64,000 nucleotides of DNA from Paraburkholderia domus (GCF_905220705.1 NZ_CAJNAT010000001.1:1092681-1156680), one strand, 5' to 3'; counted from the stretch's first letter, positions 37,248 to 49,126 are shown. Translations and numbers: made by a program. The notes: generated from the sequence alone by a model not told the origin.

Positions 37248-37897
37248 GCGCCCTCTCCGGCGGTGTGACCGGCAAAGAGCCATTGCGGCTCCGGCGGCGT
37301 AAGCGTGACACGCAAGCCGTCAAGGGCAAGACGCCCTTCGACGAACCAGCGCACCGCGCGTGGATAAATAATGTGTTCGGTTGCCAGCACGCGTTCCGCG
37401 AGCATGGCGGGGGTGTCGCCAGCCTCAACGGGGACAGCCGCCTGCGCGACGATCGGCCCGTGATCCAGCTGCGACGTGACAAAATGCACCGACGCCCCGT
37501 GCAGCCGCACGCCGGCGTCAAGGGCCTGTTGATGGGTTTTCAGCCCCGGAAAGCTTGGCAGCAGCGACGGGTGCACGTTGAGCATGCGCCCGGCGTAATG
37601 GTCGACGAAACCGGCCGTGAGCACCCGCATGAAGCCGGCCAATACGACCAGGTCAGGGGCGAAACTGTCGATTTCTTTCGCCAGCGCGGCATCGAAGCTG
37701 TCGCGATCGGGAAACTGGCGGTGGTCGACCACCGCCGTGGCAATGCCGTGCGACGCAGCGAACGCAAGGCCCGCGGCGTCAGGACGGTTGGCAATCACAG
37801 CGGCGACTTGCGCCGCCCAGCCCTCGTCCGCGCAGGCGCGAATGATAGCTTCCATGTTGCTTCCCCGTCCGGAAATCAGGATGACGAGTTTTTTCAT
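37244..37897 (-). CDS. purN: Phosphoribosylglycinamide formyltransferase
   Basis: A 217-residue enzyme of purine synthesis using 10-formyltetrahydrofolate. The start MKKLVILISGRGSNMEAI and the catalytic NVHPSLLPSFPG and TSQLDHGPIVAQ segments (Asn, His, Asp triad) are all present. It is the first gene of a minus-strand operon with rsmB, and divergent from ribF. Confidence 0.95.
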   Translation of the reverse strand: MKKLVILISGRGSNMEAIIRACADEGWAAQVAAVIANRPDAAGLAFAASHGIATAVVDHRQFPDRDSFDAALAKEIDSFAPDLVVLAGFMRVLTAGFVDHYAGRMLNVHPSLLPSFPGLKTHQQALDAGVRLHGASVHFVTSQLDHGPIVAQAAVPVEAGDTPAMLAERVLATEHIIYPRAVRWFVEGRLALDGLRVTLTPPEPQWLFAGHTAGEGA

Positions 37898-38015
37898 TCG
37901 CGGATTTTATCATTCGAGGGACACTGAAACGGCGACGCGCCGCCGTCTCGTGCGCTGAGCGTTTATAATCGTTTGTTTTGCGGCACCCTGGCCGCCCTAC
38001 CTCAAACCCGCTATC

Positions 38016-39011
38016 GTGAGAGTCTTCCGCGGTCTTCCCAATGCTGAAAGCCGTGCGCCCTGCGCACTGACCATCGGCAACTTCGACGGTGTCCACCGCG
38101 GCCATCAGGCTTTGCTCGCCCACGTCCGGGCCGCAGCCGATGCACGCGGCCTGCCCGTCTGCGTGATGACCTTCGAGCCGCACCCGCGCGAATTCTTCAA
38201 CCCCGCTGGCGCGCCGCCGCGAATCGCGATGCTGCGCGACAAGCTCGAGGCGCTGCGCACCAATGGTGTCGACCGGGTCGTGGTCGAGCATTTCAATCAC
38301 ACCTTCGCAAGCCAGTCGCCGGATACGTTTGTCGAACGGATCATCGTCAACGGGCTGCATGCGCGCTGGGTGATGATCGGCGACGACTTCCGCTACGGCG
38401 CGAAACGCGCGGGCGATTTCGCCTCGCTCAAGACCGCAGGTCAGCAATACGGTTTCGAAGTCGAGCAGATGGCAACCGTGGCCGACCCGTCCGGCGCGCG
38501 CATTTCCAGCTCGGGCGTGCGCGCCGCGCTGGTGGCGGGCGATCTCGACTCGGCGCGCGCTGCGCTGGGCCGCGATTACCTGATCAGCGGCCACGTCGTG
38601 CATGGCATGAAGCTCGGCCGCGATCTCGGTTTCCCCACGCTCAATCTGCCGATCGCGCATAAGCGTCCGGCACTGGCGGGCATTTTCGTGGTGCGCGTGC
38701 ATGGCGTGGCGGACGAGCCGCTGCCGGGCGTCGCGAGCCTCGGCTTGCGCCCCACCGTTGACGATTCCGGCCGCGTGCTGCTCGAGGTGCATCTGCTCGA
38801 CTGGCACGGCGATGCGTATGGCAAACTCGTGCGCGTCGAATTCCTGAAAAAGCTGCGCGACGAGGAAAAGTACGTCGACCTCGAAACGCTGACTGCCGCC
38901 ATCGCGCGCGACGTCGCCAATGCGCGCGCGTGGTTTGCGGCCGTCGGCGCCGGCACGCCGGGCAGCCGTTCCACCGGTTTCGCCACCTCGGCCACCGACC
39001 GAATTAGATAG
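38016..39011 (+). CDS. ribF: Bifunctional riboflavin kinase / FAD synthetase
   Basis: A 331-residue enzyme that makes FMN and FAD. The N-terminal FAD synthetase domain has [16 protein letters not shown] and SSSGVR-type [10 protein letters not shown]. The C-terminal riboflavin kinase domain has [11 protein letters not shown] and FVVRVHG. The start is GTG at 38016. A TATAAT hexamer lies at 37964-37969. It heads the ribF-ileS-lspA cluster common in proteobacteria. Confidence 0.94.
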   Translation: MRVFRGLPNAESRAPCALTIGNFDGVHRGHQALLAHVRAAADARGLPVCVMTFEPHPREFFNPAGAPPRIAMLRDKLEALRTNGVDRVVVEHFNHTFASQSPDTFVERIIVNGLHARWVMIGDDFRYGAKRAGDFASLKTAGQQYGFEVEQMATVADPSGARISSSGVRAALVAGDLDSARAALGRDYLISGHVVHGMKLGRDLGFPTLNLPIAHKRPALAGIFVVRVHGVADEPLPGVASLGLRPTVDDSGRVLLEVHLLDWHGDAYGKLVRVEFLKKLRDEEKYVDLETLTAAIARDVANARAWFAAVGAGTPGSRSTGFATSATDRIR

Positions 39012-39180
39012 CCGCCGCGGTACATGCGAGCGCGCTGAGTGCTGCATGTACCCACCGCTGCGCGCATCGAAGGGCGTCCGTGGATCACGCGACATGCCTG
39101 CCGGGCGCGCCCAACGCCCTGCGCTTCGTGCGCAACCCGCAGCTTCGCTGCGCTTAGAAAGAATTCACCGCGACCTCATC

Positions 39181-42018
39181 ATGAGCAACAAGAAAGCCGA
39201 TTCGAAACCGCAGTCACGCTACCCGGTCAACCTGCTCGACACGCCGTTTCCGATGCGTGGCGACCTGCCCAAGCGCGAGCCGCAATGGGTCAAGGAATGG
39301 CAGGAGCGCAAGGTCTACGAGACGATCCGCGCGGCCAGCAAAGGCCGCAAGAAGTTCATCCTGCACGACGGCCCGCCGTATGCGAATGGCGACATCCACC
39401 TCGGCCACGCGGTGAACAAGATCCTCAAGGACATGATCGTCAAGGCGCGCAATCTGGCGGGCTTCGACGCGGTCTACGTGCCGGGCTGGGATTGCCACGG
39501 CATGCCGATCGAAATCCAGATCGAGAAGCAGTTCGGCAAGTCACTGCCGGCCGCTGAAGTCATGCAGAAGGCGCGTGCTTACGCGACTGAGCAGATCGAG
39601 AAGCAGAAGGTCGGCTTCCGCCGTCTGGGTGTGCTGGGCGACTGGGACAACCCGTACAAGACGATGAACTTCACGAACGAAGCCGGCGAAATCCGCGCGC
39701 TCGCGAAGATCATGGAGAAGGGCTACGTGTTCCGCGGCCTGAAGCCGGTCAACTGGTGTTTCGACTGCGGCTCGGCGTTGGCCGAAGCGGAAGTCGAGTA
39801 CGCGGACAAGAGCGATCCGACCATCGACGTGCTGTTCAGCTTCGCCGAGCCGGAAAAGACCGCGCATGCGTTCGGCCTGAAGGCGCTGCCGCGCAACGAA
39901 GGCGGCATCGTGATCTGGACCACCACACCGTGGACCATCCCCGCCAACCAGGCGCTGAACCTGCATCCGGAAATCGTCTACGCGCTGGTCGATACGCCGC
40001 GCGGCTTGCTGATCCTTGCCGAAGAACGCGTTGAAGCGTGCCTGAAACTGTACGGCCTGGAAGGCACGGTCATCGCCACCACGCCCGGCGCGAAGCTCGT
40101 CAACCTGCGCTTCAACCATCCGCTCTCGTCCGCCCATCCGGGCTACAAGCGCACGGCGCCGGTTTATCTCGGCGACTATGTCACGACCGAAACGGGTACC
40201 GGTGTGGTTCACTCGTCGCCGGCGTACGGCGTAGAAGACTTCGTGTCGTGCAAGGCGCATGGCATGGCCGATTCGGACATCATCAGCCCGGTGATGGGCG
40301 ACGGCCGTTACATCGAATCGCTCGCGCTGTTCGGCGGCCTGTCGATCTGGGCGGCCAATCCGCAGATCGTCGAAGCCTTGCAGGCAGCCGGTTCGCTGCT
40401 GCGCACCGAGAAGTACACGCACAGCTACATGCACTGCTGGCGCCACAAGACGCCGATCATCTACCGCGCGACCTCGCAATGGTTCGCCGGCATGGACGTG
40501 AAGCCGAACGACACCGACAAGACGCTGCGCGAAACCGCGCTCGAAGGCATCGAGAACACCGCCTTCTATCCGTCGTGGGGCAAGCAGCGCCTGTTCAGCA
40601 TGATCGCCAATCGCCCGGACTGGACGCTGTCGCGTCAGCGTCAATGGGGCGTGCCGATGGCGTTCTTCGTGCACAAGGAAACCGGCGAGCTGCATCCGCG
40701 CACGCTGGAATTGCTCGAAGAAGTCGCGCAACGCGTCGAGAAGGCCGGTATCGAAGCGTGGCAAACGCTCGACCCGCGCGAACTGCTCGGCGACGACGCC
40801 AACATGTACGAGAAGAACCGTGACACGCTCGACGTCTGGTTCGATTCGGGCACGACGCACTGGCACGTGCTGCGCGGCTCGCACAAAGACGAACTGCAAT
40901 TCCCGGCTGACCTGTATCTGGAAGGCTCGGACCAGCACCGCGGCTGGTTCCACTCGTCGCTGCTGACGGCTTCGATGCTCGACGGCCGTCCGCCGTACAA
41001 CGCGCTGCTCACGCACGGCTTCACTGTCGACGGCGAAGGCCGCAAGATGAGCAAGTCGCTCGGCAACGGTATCGACCCGCATGAAGTGGCCAACCGGCTC
41101 GGCGCGGAAATCATCCGCCTGTGGATCGCGTCGACCGATTACTCGGGCGAACTGGCGATCTCCGAAGAGATCCTGAAGCGCGTGACGGAAGGCTATCGCC
41201 GCATCCGCAACACGCTGCGCTTCCTGCTCGCAAACCTGTCCGATTTCGACTTCGCGCAACACGCGCGTCCCGTCGAAGACTGGCTCGAAATCGATCGTTA
41301 TGCGGTGGCGCTGTCGGCGAATCTGCAGAACGACATCCTCTCGCACTACGACAAGTACGAGTTCCACCCGGTCGTCGCGAAGTTGCAGACGTTCTGCTCC
41401 GAAGACCTGGGCGGCTTCTACCTGGACGTGCTGAAGGACCGTCTGTACACCACGGCGGCTGACTCCGTCGCACGCCGTTCGGCTCAGACCGCGCTGTATC
41501 ACATCGCACACGGCCTGCTGCGCCTGATGGCGCCGTTCATGTCGTTCACCGCCGAAGAAGCGTGGAAGATCTTCTCGCCGAACAGCGAAACGATCTTCAC
41601 CGAGACCTATCACGCGTTCCCGGCAGTACCGCAAGCCGGCGACCTGCTCGACAAATGGACGCTGCTGCGCGCCGCGCGTAGCGACGTGACCAAGGCGCTG
41701 GAAGAAGCACGCGTTGCGAACCTGATCGGTTCGTCGCTGCAGGCCGAGGTCGAAATCCGCGCGAGCGGCGCGCGTTACGACGCGCTCACGAGCCTCGGCG
41801 ACGACCTGAAGTTCGTGCTGATCACGTCGGCGGCGAACGTCGTGAAGGTCGACAGCGAAGCGGAAGAAAGCGTCGAAGTGATCGCCTCGAAGTATCTGAA
41901 GTGCGAACGCTGCTGGCACTACCGCGCGGACGTCGGCGCCAACGCCGAGCATCCCACCCTGTGCGGCCGCTGCTTCAGCAATCTGTTCGGCAACGGCGAA
42001 GCGAGGAGCGCGGCATAA
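39181..42018 (+). CDS. ileS: Isoleucyl-tRNA synthetase
   Basis: A 945-residue class I synthetase. It has the HIGH motif as HLGH at residues 73-76, KMSKS near residue 622, the editing domain ([13 protein letters not shown]) and a C-terminal zinc finger (CERCWHYR and CGRCFSNLF). ATG 39181 ([11 protein letters not shown]) is the start; the frame runs open upstream to 38920 without support. It overlaps lspA by one base (TAATG). Confidence 0.96.
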   Translation: MSNKKADSKPQSRYPVNLLDTPFPMRGDLPKREPQWVKEWQERKVYETIRAASKGRKKFILHDGPPYANGDIHLGHAVNKILKDMIVKARNLAGFDAVYVPGWDCHGMPIEIQIEKQFGKSLPAAEVMQKARAYATEQIEKQKVGFRRLGVLGDWDNPYKTMNFTNEAGEIRALAKIMEKGYVFRGLKPVNWCFDCGSALAEAEVEYADKSDPTIDVLFSFAEPEKTAHAFGLKALPRNEGGIVIWTTTPWTIPANQALNLHPEIVYALVDTPRGLLILAEERVEACLKLYGLEGTVIATTPGAKLVNLRFNHPLSSAHPGYKRTAPVYLGDYVTTETGTGVVHSSPAYGVEDFVSCKAHGMADSDIISPVMGDGRYIESLALFGGLSIWAANPQIVEALQAAGSLLRTEKYTHSYMHCWRHKTPIIYRATSQWFAGMDVKPNDTDKTLRETALEGIENTAFYPSWGKQRLFSMIANRPDWTLSRQRQWGVPMAFFVHKETGELHPRTLELLEEVAQRVEKAGIEAWQTLDPRELLGDDANMYEKNRDTLDVWFDSGTTHWHVLRGSHKDELQFPADLYLEGSDQHRGWFHSSLLTASMLDGRPPYNALLTHGFTVDGEGRKMSKSLGNGIDPHEVANRLGAEIIRLWIASTDYSGELAISEEILKRVTEGYRRIRNTLRFLLANLSDFDFAQHARPVEDWLEIDRYAVALSANLQNDILSHYDKYEFHPVVAKLQTFCSEDLGGFYLDVLKDRLYTTAADSVARRSAQTALYHIAHGLLRLMAPFMSFTAEEAWKIFSPNSETIFTETYHAFPAVPQAGDLLDKWTLLRAARSDVTKALEEARVANLIGSSLQAEVEIRASGARYDALTSLGDDLKFVLITSAANVVKVDSEAEESVEVIASKYLKCERCWHYRADVGANAEHPTLCGRCFSNLFGNGEARSAA

Positions 42019-42524
42019 TGGCAAAAACCATGTCGAAAACGTCGGTCGGCAACAGTTCGCTGGCCCCGTGGCTTGGCGTCGCGCTGATCGTGATCCTGTT
42101 CGATCAGCTGACAAAAATCGCGGTCCAGAAGGTGTTTGCCTACGGTGTTCCGCATGAGGTCACGCCGTTTTTCAACCTGATCCTCGTGTACAACCGTGGC
42201 GCCGCCTTCAGCTTCCTCGCGATGGCGGGCGGCTGGCAGCGCTGGGCGTTCACCGCGCTCGGCGTGGTCGCGGCACTTGTGATTTGCTACCTGCTCAAGC
42301 GTCACGGCGGACAGAAAATGTTCTGCACGGCGCTCTCGCTGATTCTCGGCGGCGCGCTCGGCAATGTGATCGACCGGCTCGCGTACGGCCATGTGATCGA
42401 CTTTCTCGACTTCCACGTACGCACGTGGCACTGGCCGGCGTTCAATCTCGCCGACAGCGCGATCACGATCGGCGCGATCCTGCTCGTGCTCGACGAGTTG
42501 CGGCGCGTGCGCAGTACACGCTAG
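42018..42524 (+). CDS. lspA: Lipoprotein signal peptidase II
   Basis: A 168-residue inner-membrane aspartyl protease with four helices that cleaves prolipoproteins. The catalytic Asp residues are in [19 protein letters not shown] and NLADSAI; IFLVYNRG-type [13 protein letters not shown] is conserved. It is translationally coupled to ileS. The upstream frame extension is a shadow of ileS. Confidence 0.95.
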   Translation: MAKTMSKTSVGNSSLAPWLGVALIVILFDQLTKIAVQKVFAYGVPHEVTPFFNLILVYNRGAAFSFLAMAGGWQRWAFTALGVVAALVICYLLKRHGGQKMFCTALSLILGGALGNVIDRLAYGHVIDFLDFHVRTWHWPAFNLADSAITIGAILLVLDELRRVRSTR

Positions 42525-42587
42525 TTTGAAGGCGAGCGGCGGTGCACCGCGCCGTTGGCTGCCACCACGCTTTGTCGGAGGCTTTCG

Positions 42588-43802
42588 TTGGCAACCGCAG
42601 AACTCGCAGGAAAGCACCTCGTCCTCGGCATGACGGGCGGCATAGCCTGCTACAAGATCGCCGAACTCACGCGTCTGTTGACCAAGGCCGGCGCGACCGT
42701 ACAGGTCGTGATGACCGAAGCGGCCACGCAGTTCATCACACCCGTCACCATGCAGGCATTGTCCGGCCGCCCCGTCTACACGAGCCAGTGGGACGGTCGC
42801 GTGCCGAACAACATGGCGCACATCGATCTGTCGCGTGAAGCCGACGCAATCGTCATTGCACCTGCCTCTACCGACTTCCTCGCCAAACTCGCACACGGCA
42901 TGGCCGACGATCTGCTGTCGACGCTGTGCGTCGCGCGCGATTGTCCGCTGCTCGTCGTGCCGGCGATGAACCGGCAGATGTGGCAAAACCCGGCCACCCA
43001 ACGCAACGTCGCACAGCTGCGCGCGGATGGCATTGAAGTGCTTGGCCCCGATTCGGGTGCGCAAGCGTGCGGCGAAACCGGCGACGGTCGGATGCTCGAA
43101 GCAGCCGCCACGTTCGAGGCGATCGCATCGTTCTTCTCGCCCAAGATTCTGTCCGGCCGTCGCGTGTTGCTGACTGCCGGCCCGACCTTCGAGCCGCTCG
43201 ATCCGGTGCGCGGCATCACCAATCGTTCGAGCGGCAAGATGGGCTTTGCACTGGCACGCGCCGCGCAGCAAGCCGGCGCCGAAGTGCATCTGGTCGCCGG
43301 TCCGGTGTCGCTGGAAACACCGTGGGGCGTGTTCCGCGAAGACGTGCAAACCGCGCAGCAAATGCACGACGCGGTGATGCGCTCGGTCGCCGACGCCGAC
43401 ATCTTCATCGGCGTGGCTGCAGTGGCCGACTGGCGCGTCGATCACGCCAGCGAACACAAGATCAAGAAAACCACCGAACGTGCCCTGCCTACCTTCACCT
43501 TCGTCGAGAATCCGGACATTCTGGCATCGGTCGCCAAGCTGTCGCATCCGCCTTTCACCGTCGGCTTTGCAGCGGAAAGCGGCGACCTCGAAGTGCATGG
43601 CGAAGAAAAGCGCGTTCGCAAGAACGTGCCGCTGTTGATCGGCAACCTCGGCCCGCTGACTTTCGGTCTTGACGACAACGAGGTAATTCTGTTCGAAGCA
43701 GGCGGTGTAACGAAGCTGCCGCGCGCCGATAAGCAGACGCTCGCGCGCGCCCTGATTGCCGAAATTGCCAAGCGCCTGCCCGAAACAAGTCGGATCCGCT
43801 AG
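42588..43802 (+). CDS. coaBC: Bifunctional phosphopantothenoylcysteine decarboxylase / synthetase
   Basis: Makes 4'-phosphopantetheine from phosphopantothenate in CoA synthesis. I prefer the TTG at 42588, with GGAGG six bases upstream, giving 404 residues starting M(L)ATAELAGKHLVLGMTGGIACYK. The frame opens at 42555. The CoaC domain has PASTDFLAKLAHG and PAMNRQMW; the CoaB domain has LLTAGPTFEPLDPVRGITNRSSGKMG and the catalytic-loop HKIKKT motif. Confidence 0.93.
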   Translation: MATAELAGKHLVLGMTGGIACYKIAELTRLLTKAGATVQVVMTEAATQFITPVTMQALSGRPVYTSQWDGRVPNNMAHIDLSREADAIVIAPASTDFLAKLAHGMADDLLSTLCVARDCPLLVVPAMNRQMWQNPATQRNVAQLRADGIEVLGPDSGAQACGETGDGRMLEAAATFEAIASFFSPKILSGRRVLLTAGPTFEPLDPVRGITNRSSGKMGFALARAAQQAGAEVHLVAGPVSLETPWGVFREDVQTAQQMHDAVMRSVADADIFIGVAAVADWRVDHASEHKIKKTTERALPTFTFVENPDILASVAKLSHPPFTVGFAAESGDLEVHGEEKRVRKNVPLLIGNLGPLTFGLDDNEVILFEAGGVTKLPRADKQTLARALIAEIAKRLPETSRIR

Positions 43803-43877
43803 AGCCTCACGCGACAGCGCATGCAGCGTTCGCCGCGCGCACCCCTGGCGCACCGAATCATCTGGAGCAGTACTGAC

Positions 43878-44897
43878 ATGACGCTACTTTCCGTGCTCGA
43901 TCAAACACCCGTGATCGGCGGGCACTCGGTGGCGGACGCAATCGCCGCTACCGTGGAACTCGCGCAGCTTGCTGACGACCTCGGCTACACGCGCTATTGG
44001 TGCGCCGAGCATCACGGCTTGCGTGGCGTGTCGAACCCCTGCCCCGAGGTGATGCTGGCGCGCCTCGGCAGCGTGACCCAACGCATTCGCCTGGGCTCCG
44101 GCGGCGTGATGCTGCCGTACTACAGCCCGTTCAAAGTCGCCGAGCAATTCATGATGCTCGAGGCGCTATTTCCGAATCGCATCGACCTCGGCGTGGGACG
44201 CGCCCCTGGCGGCGACATGCACACGGCGCAGGCGGTTGCGGCCGGCGCCTACAATCGCGGCGACATTTTCCCGCAGCAGGTTGCCGACCTGGTCGGCCTG
44301 ATGCACGGTACGTTGCCCGAAGGTCACCTTGCGCATGGCGTGCTGCTGCAGCCGCAGATCGCTACGCGCCCGCAACTGTGGATGCTCGGTTCGAGCGAAT
44401 TCGGTGGCCTGCTAGCGGCACAACTCGGTCTCCGCTTTGCGTTCGCGCATTTCATCAACGCGCATTTCGGGCACCAGGTGACAGAGGCCTATCAAGAGCG
44501 CTTCAAAGCCAGTCTGGAAGCGCAGCAGCCGTACCTGGCTGTCTCCGTGTTCGTGATCTGTGCAGACACGGAACAGGAAGCCGCCGACCTCGAAAAAGCC
44601 GTCGACCTGCGTCGAGTGCAAATGGCTTATGGTCTGAACGAACCGATCCCGTCGGTCGAACAAGGCATCGCGCAGGAGTACGGTGAGCGCGAGCGACTGG
44701 TGATCGACCGCGAGAAGCCGCGCAGCATCATCGGCACGCCCGAAACCGTCACTGCGCGGCTTCATGCCTTGCAGGAACAGTTCCAGGCCGACGAACTGAT
44801 CGTCCTCACCGTAGCCGGCAGCTATCGCGCCCGGCTGCGCTCCTATGAACTTCTCGCCGACGCGTTCCAACTTGGGCGCCCGGCCTCCACCCCTTAA
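43878..44897 (+). CDS. LLM-class flavin-dependent oxidoreductase
   Basis: A 339-residue bacterial-luciferase-like monooxygenase/oxidoreductase with a TIM-barrel fold. Segments: [58 protein letters not shown], and [15 protein letters not shown], which binds F420 or FMN in relatives. It resembles E. coli YhbW-type proteins of unknown substrate. ATG 43878 with a TCTGGAG ribosome site is used. It lies between coaBC and dut, 15 bp before dut. Confidence 0.85.
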   Translation: MTLLSVLDQTPVIGGHSVADAIAATVELAQLADDLGYTRYWCAEHHGLRGVSNPCPEVMLARLGSVTQRIRLGSGGVMLPYYSPFKVAEQFMMLEALFPNRIDLGVGRAPGGDMHTAQAVAAGAYNRGDIFPQQVADLVGLMHGTLPEGHLAHGVLLQPQIATRPQLWMLGSSEFGGLLAAQLGLRFAFAHFINAHFGHQVTEAYQERFKASLEAQQPYLAVSVFVICADTEQEAADLEKAVDLRRVQMAYGLNEPIPSVEQGIAQEYGERERLVIDREKPRSIIGTPETVTARLHALQEQFQADELIVLTVAGSYRARLRSYELLADAFQLGRPASTP

Positions 44898-44911
44898 ACC
44901 TTCGAACCTGC

Positions 44912-45358
44912 ATGAAACTCGACCTGAAGATTCTCGATGCGCGCATGCGCGACCAACTCCCGGCCTACGCAACCGCCGGTAGCGCGGGCCTCGACCTGCG
45001 CGCCTGCCTCGAGGAACCGTTGACGCTGAAACCCGGTGAAACCGCGCTGGTGCCGACAGGTCTGGCGATTCATGTCGCCGACCCGGGTTATGCGGCGTTG
45101 ATTCTGCCGCGTTCGGGTCTGGGCCATAAGCATGGGATCGTGCTGGGCAATCTGGTCGGCCTGATCGATTCGGATTACCAGGGTCAGTTGATGATCTCTA
45201 CGTGGAATCGTGGCGAAACTACGTTCGTGCTGAATCCGATGGAACGCCTTGCGCAACTCGTTATCGTGCCGGTGGTCCAGGCCGAGTTCAACATCGTCGA
45301 CGATTTCGAAACGAGCGACCGCGGTGCGGGTGGGTTCGGCAGCACGGGCAAGCACTAA
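44912..45358 (+). CDS. dut: dUTP pyrophosphatase
   Basis: A 148-residue trimeric dUTPase. The five family motifs are present: [35 protein letters not shown] and the C-terminal [12 protein letters not shown]. It removes dUTP and supplies dUMP. It is the last gene of the ribF-dut cluster; coaBC-dut adjacency is ancient. Confidence 0.96.
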   Translation: MKLDLKILDARMRDQLPAYATAGSAGLDLRACLEEPLTLKPGETALVPTGLAIHVADPGYAALILPRSGLGHKHGIVLGNLVGLIDSDYQGQLMISTWNRGETTFVLNPMERLAQLVIVPVVQAEFNIVDDFETSDRGAGGFGSTGKH

Positions 45359-45421
45359 GACACCACGCTGCCCTAAGTGCGAAGACAGCGCTTCCAGAAA
45401 GCGCTTCGCACAAGGCAAAAA

Positions 45422-45460
45422 GCAGAACGGCGCGGGGTTTAACCCGCGCCGTTCTGCTTT
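45422..45460. terminator. Bidirectional terminator between dut and clpA
   Basis: A 15-bp perfect stem, GCAGAACGGCGCGGG / CCCGCGCCGTTCTGC, with a 6-base loop, flanked by AAAAA and TTT. It is one of the strongest hairpins in the window. Confidence 0.9.
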
Positions 45461-45478
45461 CAGAGGTACGACTGAAAC

Positions 45479-47776
45479 TTACTCGACCTCAACCGCTTCC
45501 GGATTCGGATTGCGCGGTGCCGGATGCTCGTCGAAGGTCAACTGCACCTTGTCTTCGGCATCCACGTCCACCGTCACGCGGCCTCCATTCATCAGCTTGC
45601 CGAACAGCAACTCGTCGGCCAGCGCACGACGGATCGTGTCCTGGATCAGACGCTGCATCGGGCGCGCGCCCATCAACGGATCGAAACCGTGTTTCGCGAG
45701 GTGAGCACGCAGCGCGTCGGTGAAGAGCGCATCGACCTTCTTCTCATGCAACTGATCTTCCAGCTGCATCAGGAACTTGTCGACCACACGCATGATGATT
45801 TCTTCATCGAGCGAGCGGAAGCTGATCGTCGCGTCCAGACGGTTACGGAACTCAGGCGTGAACATGCGCTTGATGTCGACCATTTCGTCGCCGGTTTCCC
45901 GACGATTCGTGAAGCCGATCACCGACTTGCCCATTGCCTCAGCGCCCGCGTTCGTCGTCATGATGATGATGACGTTACGGAAGTCCGCCTTGCGGCCGTT
46001 GTTGTCTGTCAGCGTGCCGTGGTCCATCACCTGCAGCAGCACGTTGTAGATGTCCGGATGCGCCTTCTCGATTTCGTCGAGCAGCAGCACGCAATGCGGT
46101 TTCTTCGTGACAGCTTCGGTCAACAGACCGCCCTGATCGAAGCCCACATAGCCCGGCGGCGCACCGATCAAACGGCTCACCGCGTGACGCTCCATGTATT
46201 CCGACATGTCGAAACGGATCAACTCGATCCCCAGCGTGAACGCCAGTTGCTTCGCCACTTCCGTCTTGCCGACGCCCGTCGGGCCGGAGAACAGGAACGC
46301 ACCGATCGGCTTGTCCAGCTTGCCGAGGCCGGCCCGCGCCATCTTGATCGCGGCCGACAGCGCGTCGATGGCCGGATCTTGTCCGAACACCACGCTCTTC
46401 AGATCGCGATCCAGCGTTTGCAGCTTGCTGCGATCGTCTTGCGACACGCTTTGCGGCGGGACACGGGCGATCTTCGAGATGATTTCTTCGATCTCGTTCT
46501 TGCCGATGGTCTTCTTCTGCTTCGACTTCGGCAGGATGCGTTGCGCCGCGCCCGCTTCGTCGATCACGTCGATCGCCTTGTCCGGCAGATGACGATCCGT
46601 AATGAAGCGTGCCGACAACTCAGCCGCCGCCGACAGCGCACCCGACGAATACTTCACGCCGTGATGCTCTTCGAAGCGCGACTTCAGGCCGCGCAGGATC
46701 GCCACAGTCTGTTCGACGGTCGGCTCGGTCACGTCGACCTTCTGGAAACGGCGCGACAATGCCGCGTCTTTTTCGAAGATGCCGCGATATTCCGTGAACG
46801 TGGTCGCGCCGATGCACTTCAGCGTGCCCGACGACAACGCCGGCTTCAGCAGATTCGATGCGTCCAGCGTACCGCCCGACGCGGCGCCAGCGCCGATCAG
46901 CGTATGAATTTCGTCGATGAACAGGATCGCGTGCGGACGTTCCTTCAATTCCTTGAGGACCGTCTTCAGACGCTGCTCGAAGTCGCCGCGATACTTGGTG
47001 CCGGCGAGCAGCGCGCCCATGTCGAGCGAATACACCTGCGCATCGGCCAGAATATCAGGCACTTCGCCGCGCGTAATGCGCCAGGCGAGCCCTTCGGCGA
47101 TCGCCGTCTTGCCGACACCGGCTTCACCGACCAGTAGCGGATTGTTTTTTCGCCTGCGGCACAGCACCTGCACCACGCGCTCGACTTCCGACTCGCGCCC
47201 GATCAGCGGGTCGATGCGGCCGTCTTTCGCCATCTGGTTCAGGTTCTGCGTGAACTGGGCGAGCGGCGTTTCCTTCTGCGCGGCGGCTTCGTCGGACTCG
47301 GCATTCGCGTCGCTCGCTTTCGCGGCGTCCGTGCTGCTGGTCTTGGCGATGCCATGCGAGATGAAATTCACCACATCCAGACGCGTCACGCCCTGCTGTT
47401 GCAGGTAGTACACCGCATGCGAATCCTTCTCGCCGAAGATCGCAACCAGCACATTCGCGCCGGTCACTTCCTTCTTGCCATTCGAGGTGGACTGCACATG
47501 CATGATCGCGCGCTGGATCACACGCTGGAATCCCAGCGTGGGCTGCGTGTCGACGTCGTCCGTGCCAGGCACGGTCGGCGTGTTGTCATGAATGAAGTTG
47601 CGCAGGTTCTGGCGCAGATCCTCGATATTGGCCGCGCATGCACGCAACACCTCAGCCGCCGTTGGATTGTCCAACAGTGCCAGCAAAAGATGTTCGACCG
47701 TGATGAACTCGTGCCGCGCCTGGCGTGCTTCCATGAACGCCATGTGCAGGCTGACTTCCAGTTCCTGGGCAATCAT
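45479..47776 (-). CDS. clpA: ATP-dependent Clp protease ATP-binding subunit ClpA
   Basis: A 765-residue AAA+ unfoldase that feeds ClpP. It has the N-terminal repeat domain ([35 protein letters not shown]), then AAA domain 1 ([21 protein letters not shown]) and AAA domain 2 ([20 protein letters not shown]). It also carries the ClpP-docking IGF-type loop as [11 protein letters not shown] 47776 overlaps the clpS stop (ATGA). Length agrees with E. coli ClpA (758). Confidence 0.96.
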   Translation of the reverse strand: MIAQELEVSLHMAFMEARQARHEFITVEHLLLALLDNPTAAEVLRACAANIEDLRQNLRNFIHDNTPTVPGTDDVDTQPTLGFQRVIQRAIMHVQSTSNGKKEVTGANVLVAIFGEKDSHAVYYLQQQGVTRLDVVNFISHGIAKTSSTDAAKASDANAESDEAAAQKETPLAQFTQNLNQMAKDGRIDPLIGRESEVERVVQVLCRRRKNNPLLVGEAGVGKTAIAEGLAWRITRGEVPDILADAQVYSLDMGALLAGTKYRGDFEQRLKTVLKELKERPHAILFIDEIHTLIGAGAASGGTLDASNLLKPALSSGTLKCIGATTFTEYRGIFEKDAALSRRFQKVDVTEPTVEQTVAILRGLKSRFEEHHGVKYSSGALSAAAELSARFITDRHLPDKAIDVIDEAGAAQRILPKSKQKKTIGKNEIEEIISKIARVPPQSVSQDDRSKLQTLDRDLKSVVFGQDPAIDALSAAIKMARAGLGKLDKPIGAFLFSGPTGVGKTEVAKQLAFTLGIELIRFDMSEYMERHAVSRLIGAPPGYVGFDQGGLLTEAVTKKPHCVLLLDEIEKAHPDIYNVLLQVMDHGTLTDNNGRKADFRNVIIIMTTNAGAEAMGKSVIGFTNRRETGDEMVDIKRMFTPEFRNRLDATISFRSLDEEIIMRVVDKFLMQLEDQLHEKKVDALFTDALRAHLAKHGFDPLMGARPMQRLIQDTIRRALADELLFGKLMNGGRVTVDVDAEDKVQLTFDEHPAPRNPNPEAVEVE

Positions 47777-48087
47777 GCTTCCTCCATCACACACTGCAGC
47801 GGATGCCCGGCCTGCCGTGCGTGGGTAACGACTTGCTCGACTTTGGTCGACGCGATGTCCCGCGTATAGACCCCACAAACTCCCCTGCCCTCGCGATGCA
47901 CCTTCAACATAACCTGTGTTGCGGTTTCACGATCTTTATTGAAATATTCCTGCACGATCATCACGACAAATTCCATTGGCGTGAAGTCGTCATTCAGCAG
48001 CACCACCTTGTACATGGACGGCGGCTTCAGCTTCTTTTCCTGCCGCTCCAGTACGGTGCTGTCCTGCTTGTCCGGGATAATCGCCAT
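47773..48087 (-). CDS. clpS: ClpS adaptor (N-end rule)
   Basis: A 104-residue adaptor that gives ClpAP N-degron substrates. Typical: [26 protein letters not shown], then [20 protein letters not shown]. It is translationally coupled to clpA. Confidence 0.96.
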   Translation of the reverse strand: MAIIPDKQDSTVLERQEKKLKPPSMYKVVLLNDDFTPMEFVVMIVQEYFNKDRETATQVMLKVHREGRGVCGVYTRDIASTKVEQVVTHARQAGHPLQCVMEEA

Positions 48088-48641
48088 ACACCCATTCTAA
48101 ACAACTAGGACAGGCCCGCAATCCTGTCAAAACCCGGCCGACCGGCCGGTGAGCCCGTTCGCTACCGCATGATGGGTGATTACCCCAAAAGCGTTGCGTC
48201 ATTCGACGAGCCGATTGCGGAGCCGGCCCCTATCCTGTGATGCGTCGCAGCCGTGCTGCGCTGCAGTCGGATCGAGTATCGCACAACCTGCCAGAGCTGG
48301 CTGAAGGCGCTCGCCCGGCCAGCGGAGGGTGCGCGACCCGCAGAACAGCATGTGAGTCGATTATGCGACTTTTCAAGACCGCCCGCTTGGGCAACCGCAC
48401 ATAACAAAACAAAAGCGGGAAAAACCCTGGAAAACGCCTGTTTGCAACGCGACAACGGCATCTCAAAATTTTCTTGACACTCGAATAAAGAGCCTCAACA
48501 ATCAAGCTGGCACTTTTTTCACTGAGCCATAATTCGAAAAAATGCCGATGGTGAGCTTGTGAGGAGGGAGCGGCTGCATCACGCGGTCGTCGAGCTTTTC
48601 GAGGGCTCGTGGTAGTGACATGAGTTACAGGGGAAGTTGGA
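48088..48641. other. Intergenic region between clpS and the cold-shock gene
   Basis: About 550 bp. It should hold the clpS promoter (minus) and holds the cold-shock promoter (plus, 48474-48502) with a leader of about 130 bases. The 48200-48450 part has codon-like GC content, and frames of 90-180 codons are open on the minus strand, but none has a recognisable protein pattern. It may be a decayed gene or a non-coding RNA; I see no supported gene. Confidence 0.5.
48474..48502 (+). promoter_or_regulatory. Promoter of the cold-shock gene
   Basis: A perfect TTGACA (48474-48479), 17-bp spacer, and AACAAT (48497-48502). The predicted start near 48509 gives a 5' UTR of about 130 bases, as in cspA-type genes whose leaders act as RNA thermosensors. 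Confidence 0.65.
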
Positions 48642-48848
48642 ATGGCAACTGGTACGGTCAAATGGTTCAATGACGCAAAAGGTTTCGGATTCATCACGCC
48701 TGACGAAGGTGGTGAAGATCTGTTTGCACACTTCTCGGCCATCCAGATGAATGGGTTCAAGACCCTCAAGGAAGGTCAAAAAGTAACCTTCGAGGTCGTG
48801 CAAGGCCCGAAAGGCAAACAGGCATCGAACATCCAGGCACCTGCCTGA
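48642..48848 (+). CDS. Cold-shock domain protein (CspA family)
   Basis: A 68-residue single CSD protein with RNP1 KGFGFITP and RNP2 DLFAHFSAI; it binds single-stranded RNA/DNA as a chaperone. It has a strong promoter, a long leader and its own terminator, as for highly expressed csp genes. Which csp paralogue it is cannot be told. Confidence 0.95.
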   Translation: MATGTVKWFNDAKGFGFITPDEGGEDLFAHFSAIQMNGFKTLKEGQKVTFEVVQGPKGKQASNIQAPA

Positions 48849-48871
48849 ACCTGTTCGATACCCGTCCTTTG

Positions 48872-48900
48872 AAACCCGGCTTCGCGCCGGGTTTCTTTTT
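48872..48900 (+). terminator. Terminator of the cold-shock gene
   Basis: AAACCCGGC / GCCGGGTTT with a 5-base loop, followed by CTTTTTT. Confidence 0.92.
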
Positions 48901-49093
48901 TGGAAGGGCCGCCCTTCAAACCTGCCTCCGGTCACCGTCGCGTGGCGGATAGCCGCTAACACCGGGCGCGCTGCTTCGCCACCCCCAAATCTCATATAGC
49001 GGAAAATCCCGCTGCACGACTGTGCCGTACCGCCAGGCGGCGAGCAGAATCGCCTCTTCGCACACCGCAATGCCATTGCCGCGGGTAAAAACA
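48901..49093. other. Short region between the csp and icd terminators
   Basis: Nothing recognisable: no promoter, dyad or coding pattern that I can support between the two converging terminators. Confidence 0.5.
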
Positions 49094-49126
49094 AAAACCC
49101 CGGCCGCCTAACGGCGCCGGGGTTTT
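49094..49126 (-). terminator. Terminator of icd
   Basis: On the minus strand AAAACCCCGGC pairs with GCCGGGGTTTT over an 11-base loop, followed by TGTTTTT. Confidence 0.88.

Noticed and set aside
39541..42114. An 857-codon minus-strand frame opposite ileS
   Set aside because: Composition (Arg, Val, Gln-rich) and exact overlap with ileS show it is an antisense shadow.
48230..48769. A 179-codon minus-strand frame across the csp promoter and gene
   Set aside because: It overlaps a certain cold-shock gene and its promoter and has no protein-like pattern.
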